Source: Mytilinidion resinicola
Taxonomy: Eukaryota; Ascomycota; Dothideomycetes; Mytilinidiales; Mytilinidiaceae
DNA: 64,000 nt
Assembly: GCF_010093595.1 (NCBI RefSeq)
Contig: NW_022985437.1
Coordinates: 1,141,380-1,205,379, forward strand
Direction of reading: 5' to 3'
Position numbers and translations under genes: made by a program. Positions 11,001-21,557 of this stretch are shown here, in pieces (position 1 is the first letter of the stretch; each line of letters opens with the position of its first letter). The notes beneath the pieces were generated by a model. That model did not search any database. It had not been told where the DNA came from and saw only the letters and a list, made by a program, of their open reading frames with translations.

Positions 11001-12589
11001 GCAGCGGCGTTCCCGTTGGCTTCCTGAGCGTGGCTTCCTTGCAGCAAGCTGAAACCGCGGCGTGGGGGTTGCCTGTACTTCCATATGCAAAAGACGAATT
11101 CTCACCTCACACACATCTCACCATTTTCAACGAATAAACACGCCCGCCAACCCTCCGTCGCAAGAAACCCCAATAAGCACTACGTTCATATGTATCTCCA
11201 CTCCAAAAGGTACGTACGTACGCTGCAGTGGCGAAGCTGAGCCTGCCACACACGCGCGGCCCGGGGTCGCCTATCAGATCAGGCACCCCTGTACCTGCGT
11301 ACTCGGCTGCTTTGGGCCGCCGCCGCTGCTTAACTCAGCTCCCCTATACTGACGACCAGGCCCCGGGTTTGGGGTCACGCATCATCTCACCATCCATAAC
11401 CCGTATTTGCTCGACTGACAGCCTCGCAACATGGCTGTCTTTTCGGATGGAAGCCGAGAGAGACACGTGGGTGGCTGTGTTTGTTGTTGTTGATGACGAG
11501 ACAGGGTTGGCGCGGGTTTTCAATAGTGCTGGCGATCTGGAGAGTCAGTTTGGTATGTATTGTACATATATAGGTGGGCCTGGGCTATATTTACGAAGTA
11601 CGTGCTGTGGTATGATGTCGGCCGATGGGTGAGTTGGCCTGATGGAGGACCGTGGGAATAGGGAGCCCCGGGCGGGCTGTAGGGCGATTCGGGAGGATGT
11701 CGAGGGGGATCCTGGTGCAAGTGCCTTGCGGCTTGGCAGGGGAGGGCTGGATTCGGGTTGTGAGATATTGGCGATCTGGGAGGAGATGTTGGTGGTGTGC
11801 ATGGGATATAGCATGTAGGTTTATGAGGTAGGGTTTTGATGCATGGGTGAGTTTGAGTGATGTTCTCTTTCACGTTATGTTCCTAAAAACTCAATTCGAT
11901 TCAACTCGATCTATCTCATCTCATATATATCAAAAAGGCGAACGGGCATTGCTCGGACATCATATGTTTGGGCGTAGATTTCTGCTATCAATTTCACGTA
12001 TCATCTAAGCATTTATCAATATGCTGAGGTCCCTTAAGCAAATGCAAGGCTAGGCGATCATAATCGCTGAGAGCTGTCTTGATCACGCGGTTTAGAATGT
12101 TATGTCCTACGTATAATCTTGAAGACGCGTCAGAGTGCCTGTGCCTAGGGTACTGTCCAGGTACCGTAGGGTCACTTCCATAATATCCCAGGTCTTTCAA
12201 TTGTTTTGCATCATGTTCAGAGCAGGCATTTGAGAGGTAACAAGTACTGCAATGGCTCATCACGATCTACGTACGCCTAATAGCCATTATCTGAAGTAGC
12301 ATGCTAAGTTTACTGACTTTTCAAGAAAATTACCTCTGGAAGAAACACAATACATCGAAAAACTTCGAGTAAGTGGCAAGCAAGCGAACATAGACCTATG
12401 TCGAAATAGTGTAGCCTTTACCCTTGGGGTATCGCTTTTGATGAAGGAGGTTTTAAGGGTAGTGGGACTTGTTTTTTAGTCTATCTGCTTGAACTCCGTG
12501 AGTCCTTCTGGGGATCAGGTGTAGCATTGCTGCTACGCGTCAAACTTTTGATGTAAGTCCAGCATGAATCACGCTCTAAAGCCATGAAG
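8044..12589. other. 4.5-kb GC-rich stretch without a convincing gene
   Basis: This includes the upstream region of the 940-residue protein gene (8044 to perhaps 9.4 kb). Open frames exist on both strands because GC content is high, but they lack family similarity, consistent splice signals and normal codon bias. A C/T-rich segment with a TTAAAATA element lies near 9450. From about 11.9 to 12.6 kb the DNA becomes AT-richer and shows homology to the 3' flank of the next tandem gene copy (see the repeat at 12271). I cannot exclude a non-coding RNA or a small gene. Confidence 0.4.
12271..12430. repeat. diverged 3'-flank copy of a ~2.2-kb tandem duplication (left unit)
   Basis: The bases around 12271-12300 and 12350-12430 match 14491-14520 and 14560-14640 in order, with many substitutions. 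Both blocks lie just 3' of LPRELRDEIY-family genes. The duplicated unit is therefore about 2.2 kb and includes flank as well as coding sequence. Confidence 0.65.
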
Positions 12590-12771
12590 CTAGCAACATC
12601 TCTCAGTGTCGTTCTGGACCAGCTTTTCATTCCATTCGCTCAATCTAACCGCCGCTGTCGATGCTCCGGCATCTCCTAGGAATGCCCCAAGGGTCAGGTC
12701 GGGTGCTCTGACGTCTATCACCAAAAATTCCTATTTCCGTCGCGGTTGCAGTCCTTCGGTTAGGTTAGGTT

Positions 12772-14091
12772 TCAGTTTCTGACTTTGGACGGCTTACGAG
12801 TACTTACGCAGCGTCGCGGCAGATCGAACCACCACAATTTCTTTCTGTCTTTCTTCCTCCAAATGTGATAATGGCAATCCCATGAGTCGATAGTTTCCTT
12901 TATAAGACCCGAGCAGCTCCAGCTCGCCTCAGGTGAGTACTCCAGATCAGAATCCCCAGTGTTTGCTTGGTAGGCTTCACATTTGGAGTGCGTCCATTGC
13001 CCTGAGTGATGCCATGGTTTGCACTCGGAAATGCAATCTACCGTGCACTCCTGGATCTCTTCTAAGCAGTCTGACCAGCAATGGTCGCCAGTAGCCTGTT
13101 TCCACAGTGATGGGGGCCCGGGCAAGTCCTTGCCTCCCGCTCCTACACCCTTCACGATGACCAAAACATTGCCAAGGTTTTTTTTCTTCCGATCCCGCAT
13201 GCATGCGACTACAACTTCCAGTACCTTGAGTTCTGGTTTGGTTTCAGGACATCTGTCGGAAGTATGTTCAAGAATTCCGTAGCTATGCGCAGGCCAGTCC
13301 AATCCAGCAAAGTCGATAGTCAGCTGAGAGAGGGCAGGCATCGTGAGAATGAACTTAAGCTTGTTCACCCAAGTAGCGAACAACCACAGCGCCCTCTCCA
13401 TAACAATGCCGTCCGAGGTGAAGCAGACTCGTGCGTATTTCGTCAGAAGGTCGGCATCTCTGTCGCGAAGATAGTCCAGCTCAACGTCCTCCACTTGAAC
13501 GGATTTGGACCCTATTCCTAATCGTGCATCGCTATCTAATGTCGTGGGGCCATCATATCGCGAGAGCGGCAAGATCAATTTCCGGATCATTGCGAAATCA
13601 GTAGACTTGATGACTCGATGGAGGTCATAGAGCGACTGTCCCTTTCCACCGGTCCAACTAGATGGCTTGAAGGTGTTGTACTTGTAGAACACTTCTTCCG
13701 CTTCGGATTTGATTTGCTTGTTGGCTCGTAGAAAACTCCACCGGTCCGCGTCTTCTTTAATGCCCCACGGCCACCTATCAGAAGCTGGCTTCCAAGCGCG
13801 GACGTTGGCAATATCGTCCCAAATTATAATCCTATTACTCTCTTCGGGCACTAACACGAGAACGTAGACCTCATCCCGGAGTTCGCGCGGAAGACTGAGA
13901 AATCCTGCTGGCTGGCGTCCCGAGCTGAGGGCTGCATAGGTTTTGGGTGTCGAGTCGGCCACGTCTCTCAGAAGCTGCTTGAGATCCAAAGCGACGACTT
14001 TGAGATCGGTGTTGGCATCTGGCTGGAGATATCGAAGGGCTAGGGTGCGCGCCTGAGTCAGGGTCTCGACAAGATGCTCGAGATCCGCCAT
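12772..14091 (-). CDS. F-box/2EXR-like protein, tandem copy 1
   Basis: The first in-frame ATG is at 14091 (the frame is open further upstream but without ATG), giving 439 residues. Near residue 80 is FLSLPRELRDEVYVLVLVP, a variant of the LPxELRxxIY motif of fungal F-box-like and 2EXR proteins. Later motifs shared with the two neighbouring copies are NKQIKSEAEEVFYKYN, LWLFATWVNKLKFIL, CMRDRKKKNL and a cysteine-containing C-terminal section. The biochemical role is unknown; such proteins are common in expanded fungal families. Near the C-terminus there is a strong donor (GTAAGTA after 12808). An alternative model splices 12807-12731 (CCTAAC branch, TAG acceptor) and ends at 12590, adding about 46 residues in place of the last 11 or 12. 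I cannot choose between the two ends. Confidence 0.7.
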   Translation of the reverse strand: MADLEHLVETLTQARTLALRYLQPDANTDLKVVALDLKQLLRDVADSTPKTYAALSSGRQPAGFLSLPRELRDEVYVLVLVPEESNRIIIWDDIANVRAWKPASDRWPWGIKEDADRWSFLRANKQIKSEAEEVFYKYNTFKPSSWTGGKGQSLYDLHRVIKSTDFAMIRKLILPLSRYDGPTTLDSDARLGIGSKSVQVEDVELDYLRDRDADLLTKYARVCFTSDGIVMERALWLFATWVNKLKFILTMPALSQLTIDFAGLDWPAHSYGILEHTSDRCPETKPELKVLEVVVACMRDRKKKNLGNVLVIVKGVGAGGKDLPGPPSLWKQATGDHCWSDCLEEIQECTVDCISECKPWHHSGQWTHSKCEAYQANTGDSDLEYSPEASWSCSGLIKETIDSWDCHYHIWRKKDRKKLWWFDLPRRCVSTRKPSKVRN

Positions 14092-14490
14092 GCTGGACGA
14101 TGATCCGGCGTTGGTGGTTTGATCGGAGTCATTCTGGTACGCGGAGCTATCATCGAGCTGTATATTCGGAGTTATTCGAGAGTGTAGCGGGAAAGGGAGT
14201 TCACCTACAGCAGATCTTCCAAAGATCACATCTCCATCTCGCCTGGCAGCGCCGTTGCGCCGGTGCCAGGTTCGGCCATGATTGTGGTGGGCCGAGGAAG
14301 AAGGTTGGTGAATGGAGTTGAAGCTGGCGCGAAGGACTTCACTGCAGAGGTGAGGTTTTAGCACGGGCCTCCAGACCAAAGACGAAGCTCCAACGGTCTT
14401 TGGATTTGGTCCATCGCGTACAGAGCAAGCATTTCAAAATTAGGGGTATCTCTATTTAGTCTACACGGACAACGATTATCATGATACCGG

Positions 14491-14640
14491 TATACCTAAC
14501 TGCCATCGTCTGAGGTAGCACGGGGAGGTTACTGATGGTGACAATGACCTTTATAAGTTGACCGCATCGAACAACTTCACGCAGTGGCAGGCGAATGAAC
14601 ACAGACATATGACGAAGTCGTGTAATCTAATTGTCGGGGC
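14491..14640. repeat. diverged 3'-flank copy of a ~2.2-kb tandem duplication (right unit)
   Basis: Partner of the block at 12271-12430, located just 3' of tandem copy 2. A further match links the 5' flanks: 14205-14290 resembles 16305-16385, including a shared GGCAGCGCCGTTGCGC-type stretch. Confidence 0.6.
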
Positions 14641-14743
14641 GCTATGGTCCCCGCTCGGGCACGAAAATATACCCTAAGATACAGCAACATGTCTACAAGC
14701 TCCGAAAGCAGCTTATGGGAGCCCTCGAAAGTAAGAGCCCTTC

Positions 14744-16253
14744 CTACTCGGGGACGCAGATACATTCCCTAGGGGTATCAGAGATACGAGGTTCGTTGAC
14801 CCAGAACATACTCCCGGTTTGTATAATTTTCTTACAGCCCCACTGCTCATCGGGATTGTATCTAGCATTGCAGTCCGCGGTGCTCGCCTGGTAAGTCAAG
14901 ACTCTCACATGGTGCTCATATAACCCAGAGTCAAAGTCGAGTCGCGGTAGACAGGCTTGACTGCAGGAAGTCAGACAGAATTCCCCACGAATGTTCGTAA
15001 GGATTCTAAGCTCATGCTTCGCGGCATAAACACCTTTCCACAACTCGGGATATCTGACGAAATTGTTAGATCGCCATAGTGTAGTCTTTAGTGTGACATT
15101 AACATTGCGGAGCTTGCTCTTTTTCCTATCCCGCATCCGAGTGGCCACGGCTTCTATAACTGCGAACTCTGCATTTGTCTCAGGGCAGTCGTTCAGTTTA
15201 CCGAAGATCCTGTTGTTACGGTGATCGGCCCACCCAACGTGAGACGTGTCGATGGTCAGTTCGCGCAAGCCGGCATCTTGAACACATGGTCGAGTTTGTT
15301 CACCCAGATGGTGAAGAGCCAGAGATTCCTGTTCACGATAGCGCCATCCTTGGTAGAACAACTCCGCCCATATTTTTTCAGATACTTGGGATCCTTCTCT
15401 TGTATGTATTCCAATTCGTCTTCCATTTCGTCTAGTTCCCAACAGACCGGCTCGATCGAGGCATTTGGATCGGAGCCTGAGTCGGATTCGGAGTCAGAGC
15501 CGAATTCGGATACCGCATCGCCCTGCAGCATAGGCTCGTCGAGGTATGAGAGTGTCAGCTCAAGCTTTCGTATCGTTGCAAACGCGGTTGGCGAGACGAT
15601 GCGATGGAAGTCCTCTAGCGATAGCTTTTGGGGATACCCCTTGCTACAGCGACGCGGCAGGACGAATTTGGTGTACTTGTAGAAGACCTCCTCCGCTTCG
15701 GCTTTGATCTGCTTGGTGGTGCGCAGAAGACTCATCTGATTCATCCTCTGCTCATACTGCTTCTTGGTGTATCGAATGAAGTGATGTTTCGGGCGCAGAT
15801 ACGAGATAGGTTCGATACGGTGAACCAGTAATCTTTTTCATCGCCGCTCTTGCTATCGTCCGGAACCAATGCCAAGGGGATGCCCAGTAGTGTGGGATGT
15901 TCACACGTGGCTACTCGCTCTTCGATCTTCGTGGGAATCAATGCCAAGATGTAGATCTCGTCGCGCAGCTCCCGGGGAAGGGAAAGAAACGTTGTGGGCT
16001 CGCGCTGCGGAAGTTGAATTCCAGAAAAGCTGGAGGTCAGCTTAACAGCTTTTTTAAGAAGCTCTCTGAGCTGCTCGCCAGTGGTTTGATAATCGTAGAT
16101 AGTAGAGGGATCGAGGAAGTTCTGCGTGAGATTGCGCGCCTGATTGATTATATCGTCGAGTTCCTGACAGGGTTCTACGTCGTGCGACGTCGTTTTATTC
16201 TTCTTGCGCGGTTGATCCAGGTCCTCTGCCGTGGTGGGGCGACGGCGGGGCAT
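14744..16253 (-). pseudogene. F-box/2EXR-like protein, tandem copy 2, frameshifted
   Basis: The homologue of copy 1 starts with MPRRRPTTAEDLDQ at 16253. A 62-nt intron (15818-15757, GTATCG donor, CAG acceptor, phase 0) would keep the frame and join DYWFT to YEQRMNQMSLLRTTKQIKAE; otherwise a frameshift is needed there too. The second break cannot be an intron: at about 15268-15274 the frame reading VFKMPA runs into a stop after CAN, while the continuation (LRELTIDTSHVGW, matching SQLTIDFAGLDW of copy 1) lies in another frame, as if one base were missing. Downstream coding is intact to the stop at 14744 (ending PRECICVPE). Preservation outside the break suggests a recent inactivation, or a single-base assembly error. 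The family motif FLSLPRELRDEIYILALIP is present. Confidence 0.7.
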
Positions 16254-17021
16254 CTTCTATATGAATGAGCCCTACAATCTTACAGGACGGAAATAGGTTG
16301 ACCTACAGCAAGCCTTCCACATGTTGCTCTGTCCACTGCGTCTAGCAGCGCCGTTGCGCTAGTGTGGGGTCGGCCATAGTCATGATTACAGTTATGGTAG
16401 TGGGTAGATCAAGTGGGGTGCATTGTCGAATCGCGGGGTGTCGTATGAGAAACTAATTTCAAGATATGATGTCATGGGTAGGCACGAAGGTTCTCACTCC
16501 TTAACAAAGCATTCACCATGCATCAAAGTGATGAGAAGGAGCGTCTTCGTGTTGCCCTAGTAAGTAGCATCTACCTCGTACTCGTCTTCTCTATATTAGT
16601 TTCAGTACTTTCCACCTCAACGAACGGCTCATCTAAACAGGACATTTATAAAGTTTCTTCTACGTCTCCAGAACGCAAGCATGCGCCGACATATAAACCC
16701 TAGTCATCAATCTGTGCAGAATTTCTAGCCGCATCAAGGCCCTTCCCAGTACTTGCAGGTACCATTCCATATAAGTATTCATTGTATGACTGGGTACGGC
16801 CTCCTAAGGCAGTCCAACAATTTCAGAAAGTGATCAGGGTCGGGGGCCTCCGATATTTGGTGACATGTCAAAGCACTTCAAAGATGGGAAGAAAGTGTGC
16901 GTTGAACAATCACCACATAAATCAATACGCCGTTCTTCTCAAGAACTAGTCAGCCTATCCACCGAACCGCCATGTGCTCTCAACCTCTTCGGCCCCCAAG
17001 TCATTTTACTATGAATGGACA
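16254..17021. other. intergenic between tandem copies 2 and 3
   Basis: The first ~130 bases resemble the 5' flank of copy 1. A 61-codon frame on the plus strand (16518-16703) has no recognisable features. Nothing else seen. Confidence 0.45.
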
Positions 17022-18254
17022 TCAACCCTCTTTGGTCTTATTCTTCGACGAACCCCAGCGCTCATCGGCCGAGTAGTTGATATCGCAGTCTGCAGTGCTC
17101 CCCCGATCGACCTTTCCCTTACATGTTGTCCATACTACTGCATTCGCAACTGAAACCCAACCTGGTGCAGTGTTGAGGACACTACTATCCAGACCCCAAT
17201 GGTTGGCCCCTTCGACGGTGACCACCAAGACGCTTTGCAGTTCGCTCTTTTTCCGATCGCGCATGCTGGCGAGCAATGCTTCGAGGGCCGCATCTCTTGC
17301 TGAAATTGCTGGCTTCTGCTCAACGTCCCAATCCCAGTGCCTGGTCCAACGGCATTCGAATATGTCGAGCTTGAGTTCCTGCAGCGAAGGCATCTTGAAG
17401 ACGAATTTGAGCTTTTGGACCCATGTGGCGAAGAGCTGGAGGTCTTTGTCCGAGACTTCTTTTGTTGTTGTACTGCAGATACGATCGTAGTTTATCTTGT
17501 ACTGGGGATCTGCTTCTTCAAGGCACCGAAGCTCCGCTTCCATCGCTGGCGCCCAGTCGTGATAACGGTGATTGTCAAGGATTTGGGCTTGCCAGTGTCG
17601 CCTACGGTTAGACGCGCTAGAATCAAAGAGAACGTCATAATTTGATAAAGACATCTCGAGACGCCGTATCAAGGTGAATGCAGCGGAAGAAAACATCCTA
17701 TGAAAGTCGAGTAGAGAGGTGTTCCTAGGCAGATCTTTCGCAGATCTTGAGAAGGGGATCAAAAAGCTGTTTCTCTTGAAGAAGACCTCCTCGACCTCCT
17801 CTTTCAGCTGCTTATTTGTGCCGAACAGGCCCATGCCTTGTCGGTCCCGGAATTCGTTGACGGCCTCCGTTATCTTGAAGTGCTCGTATTTCCCTCCGTT
17901 TAGATGTTGATGGAAACTGATCGTCCCGTTGCCGTCCTCAACAACATCTTCATGTTCCGCCCCGCGTTTCATACTGGGTATGAGGGCCCACGTATAGATC
18001 TCGTCGCGGAGCTCGCGCGGAAGAGACATGAAATTCGTGGAAGTCGTCCGCGCATCAAAATCAGATGTCAAGCTGCCGTCATAGGCGTCAAGGCGACGAC
18101 GTTTATGTACGTGCGGTCGTGGAGGTGTTTTCTCTTCGGGAGATAGACTTGTGGGCGAGGCAACGGGGATTCTTCTAGACCGAAGAGTTCGGTACGACTT
18201 GGCCTCCGTCAGTAGGTGTCTAGAAAGTAAGCAGGATGCGATGCGAATGGACAT
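17022..18254 (-). CDS. F-box/2EXR-like protein, tandem copy 3
   Basis: Single exon of 410 residues beginning MSIRIASCLLSRHLL. The family motif is NFMSLPRELRDEIYTWALIPS near residue 75. It shares NKQLKEEVEEVFFKRN, LQLFATWVQKLKFVFKMPSL and SMRDRKKSELQSV with copies 1 and 2, so all three derive from one ancestor; copy 3 is the most diverged. The basic, Arg-rich first 60 residues differ from the other copies, and the true start may lie in an upstream exon (ATG near 18285 with a GTATGT donor at about 18251, but the resulting intron would be only ~37 nt, so I prefer 18254). Function unknown. Confidence 0.7.
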   Translation of the reverse strand: MSIRIASCLLSRHLLTEAKSYRTLRSRRIPVASPTSLSPEEKTPPRPHVHKRRRLDAYDGSLTSDFDARTTSTNFMSLPRELRDEIYTWALIPSMKRGAEHEDVVEDGNGTISFHQHLNGGKYEHFKITEAVNEFRDRQGMGLFGTNKQLKEEVEEVFFKRNSFLIPFSRSAKDLPRNTSLLDFHRMFSSAAFTLIRRLEMSLSNYDVLFDSSASNRRRHWQAQILDNHRYHDWAPAMEAELRCLEEADPQYKINYDRICSTTTKEVSDKDLQLFATWVQKLKFVFKMPSLQELKLDIFECRWTRHWDWDVEQKPAISARDAALEALLASMRDRKKSELQSVLVVTVEGANHWGLDSSVLNTAPGWVSVANAVVWTTCKGKVDRGSTADCDINYSADERWGSSKNKTKEG

Positions 18255-19001
18255 ACAGAGTTTCCATCATCGCGAGTATCCTCCATTGTTTTGAAGCTAA
18301 GCTTGTCAAATAATAGGAGAGAAGTAGACGCTGTTCGTGCTGTGTTTGATGTGGTTGATGATCATGTAGGGTAGAAGGAGAGAGGTCAAGAAGAAGGTGT
18401 ATATACATGAGGTGCCGTGCGCCTGCCACCGTTTACACCGCTCTTACCCGATGAAGCCCGAAGGTATGTGTTGAAGCGGACTCTGAATATGGTCTGAACC
18501 CAAAAAATGGTAGATAACGTTGTTTGAGGTGGATTCGGAAACTTTCAGGTCGTCTAAATGAGTTAATTATCCCTGACTCAGGCCAGGGAGAACGTATCGA
18601 GGGACTTCACACGGTGACACCTGAGTTCCATGTGGTTATGTCCTAATACCGTACGCCTGTTTCACCGCAAGCTCATGAGAAGTGGAAGGAAATATCAGCA
18701 TAATACAATAAGTAGCTCTTTCGCACTTTCTGATTCCTCATCATACATATCTCGTGTTTGGACACTGTGATCAAGCTACGAAGCCATTAGAGCTCTGAAT
18801 ACGCGATCCACAAGGACAAAACGGTGTTGTAACGCTTATGCAAAGCTGAAAGCAAATATTTTGATCCCAAGGCCGATTGAAAAACAAAACATTTTCTCCA
18901 AGGGAAGGATGGAGGAGTATTGCAAGAACGTGAAAATCGCTGCTCGTACACCCCTCATCCCAGTTCGAGCTGTCAAACACACCACTCTACCCTTTCAGAG
19001 C
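18255..19001. other. intergenic
   Basis: No gene or repeat recognised between tandem copy 3 and the phosphotransferase pseudogene. Confidence 0.45.
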
Positions 19002-20977
19002 TCAGAAGATCGGCGCCGGTTTTCCATATTTCGGCATCTTCTCGAGCTTGGCCTTTGTCGATATCGCTGCATCGGGCTCCCTCACGTGGTGACGGCTGAT
19101 GATCATGAGAACGAGTTCCTGCTGATCATTCAACCGAGCATCTACCTGCTTATCAACAAGAACTTGCGTTTCCCTCCTCCACTCTGGATCCAGCTTCCGC
19201 ATTTCGTTATTGAAGAGCAGTGCATACGTTCTCTCGGTTCTAGCGTCGACTTCACCAGGCGAACGCGAGATGAGACTAGGCAGCTGGAAGCGTTCCCTTT
19301 TGTGCGCAAAAGGTAGGGTTGTGAGTTGTTCCCAATCTAGGAGAGCCGTGACACTTCCATGCCTGTCCACGAGTAAGTTCTCGTCATTGATGTCCCAGTG
19401 ATGAAGGTAGGTGGAATCTGGTCCCAGCCTCTCGTTCCTGAACACATGCGGAATGAGGCGGAAGATCTCGAGGCCGATTTGGATTGCGTTATCCACATTC
19501 TCGTTGATTGTATGATCGTTTCGCGATTCGGTTTCTTCTTCCTCCTTTGAGGCCTGTTGATACTCTTCCCAAGTCAAGTTCTCCTCGGGCTCAGCACCAT
19601 AGATTTCCGTTTCCGCTTTGACGAAGTCTCGGACTTCACGGGCAAGGTATTCCACCTCAGTGTGATCAGAGACTAGCATGTCTAGCTCCAAGAACCTCTT
19701 CTCAGCAAAAAAGGTTGTGGTGATTGCATAGATTGCGCCATAGGATCCGAGTAACATTCAAGTCGTTTCCTGGCGTCTTTTCTTGCCTGGTGATCTCTCT
19801 CACAACCATCTTCCCGCGCTCTTTGAGCTCGTACTCGCCCTCGTATCGCTGACGCTTCTCGTCGTCCACCTTTGCTGTAGTTTTTGTAGCCGCTGTGCCG
19901 ACGTTCGGCTGCGAAGCATTCGCTAGAGTTGGATTGGACAGATCCCTCATTTGGGCCGTCAGCAACGCGGACGCGTAGTCTCCAGTGCTGTCATACGGAC
20001 CCATGAAAACGGAATCGTCGTGTCCGGCCTGTTGCTGTGAAAAAAGCGCTGGTCTACAACGGGTCCAAGTTTATAAGTTAGATAGCCGTCTTTTGTGGAA
20101 TCCCACTATCGATGAATGCTTCCGATTTGATCGAATTTGAGTCCTTCCAGCTCATGAACCCAGCCAGCAAGCTGTTTGAGGACCCCTCGCGCTTTGGCGG
20201 GCTTAAGGTGCTGGCGGGCTGCTCTCCATTGTTTGCCGGAGGCTTTTTCCATGAATATCCACTCCAGACCCAGAGCATTGTTCCTCATATCCGAGTCGAA
20301 GGTATATACGTCGGGAATAGGAATGCTCGTATGCTCTCGTACGTATGCCATCGTGGCCACTTCGCTCTGTGTCTTGAACCAAGGCATTACTGGCTTCGCG
20401 ACTCGAAAAACAGCCTCATGTGCGTTCCACCTGCGTCCTTTGATGAAACGGTGAATGCGCGATTCCAGCTACCCTCGCTCAGGATCTTGACGTCGAAGTT
20501 CTGCGTGCTGATTCCGGCAAGATAGAGGTATGGGCGCACGATATTCCGAATCTTTTGGACATCTTTCTCGGTAGGCATGAGGTCCTTCCAAACAGCGCGC
20601 GAACGGCTTGACGATGTCAGCACCCAGTCCGTCTTGGTCTTCTAGAGCACTCCAGGGTTCGAAGGAGGTCTAGCATGTGAAACGCATATTGGAACACGAT
20701 TCCGTTTGACATCGGAGAGGGTTGGGGAGCTTTGCACTTCGGGTGAAAGCTTCGAGGCTTCCTCGATACTGCGTGTGGAGGTGGAAGAGATGCTAGTGTT
20801 CGCGGAAGGTTTACGACTCAAGGTAGTCGACCCTGTCTTCACTGTGCCGGTATTGGACTCGAAGGACGTGCGAACAGTTGAATATGGCTCCGGGCAGCTC
20901 TTGAAACGCTTTGGGTTTGAGTCCTGCTGCTGTTTGTTGTTGGTGAAGGCGTCGAAATTGCGCTTCGTAGAAGGCAT
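19002..20977 (-). pseudogene. APH/choline-kinase-fold phosphotransferase, decayed copy
   Basis: Its order of blocks follows the intact gene at 21558-23719: MPSTKRNFDAF start, VPICVSH, YLYLAGIS, MPWFKTQSEVATMAYVREHT, ALGLEWIFMEKASG, GSIHR, and the kinase catalytic core HHWDINDENLLVD followed by ALLDWEQL. Lesions visible are an in-frame TAG at 20642-20644, a frame change at a run of five T (minus strand, 20406-20410), an in-frame TAG at 20106-20108, a further change at a run of six T (20040-20045), and another around 19700-19760. The counterpart of the intact gene's 59-nt intron is not recognisable. Two nonsense codons plus at least three shifts make a functional product very unlikely, yet the catalytic segment is well preserved, so decay looks fairly recent. 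Parent and copy lie in tandem on the same strand. Confidence 0.8.
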
Positions 20978-21557
20978 TTTAGAGAGGGGGGAAGAATCTG
21001 ACGATGTATGTGTGTGTATTGCTTGGGGAGGCAGAGGTTGAGAGCACTGCGAGAGGTCGTGAGTGTGCTGTTCGGTGAGTGTAAGAAGTAGGAGAACGGC
21101 AAGCTAAGCAGATTCTAGAAGTGAGGACCCTTGGCGACGCCAAGACTCTGATTCTGGTGAATGATCCCTAGGCAGGGCACCTCAGACGGTCTCACCCGGC
21201 GAGCAAAGCGAACGATTACGGGTCACGATATCGGCTCTATAGCTTTAGACTTACTGCTATATGCAGATTTGGAACAGACACAGAAAAGAAGCTGGCGCCA
21301 TATAGCACTTTTGGAAGTCACCTCGCACGTGTTTGATAGGAGGAAAAGAAATTGATGGAAAGGAGCAATTTGGAAACCCTGAACAGTTTGTTGGATATGG
21401 AAATACAATTTATAACATGTCGCCATACCTACCTAGTGCCTTCAGATCAGGTGCACATGTCGTGCCCTAAACCAACCACACAAACCCTCAAGAGCACGCT
21501 ATTTTGCAATGAAGCGGAGCAAATACTGCACCACGCTTCGTGCAAGCTTACCGAATC
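20978..21557. other. intergenic between the two phosphotransferase copies
   Basis: Promoter side of the decayed copy and 3' side of the intact one. Nothing else seen. Confidence 0.45.

Noticed and set aside
10975..11050. A tRNA-like T-arm on the minus strand (GGGTTCAGATCC)
   Set aside because: The T-loop lacks the invariant A58, the T-stem does not pair, and no convincing A box or acceptor stem was found.
15757..15818. A first frameshift in tandem copy 2
   Set aside because: A 62-nt GT-AG intron in phase 0 explains the frame change; only the second break at about 15270 needs a mutation or an error.
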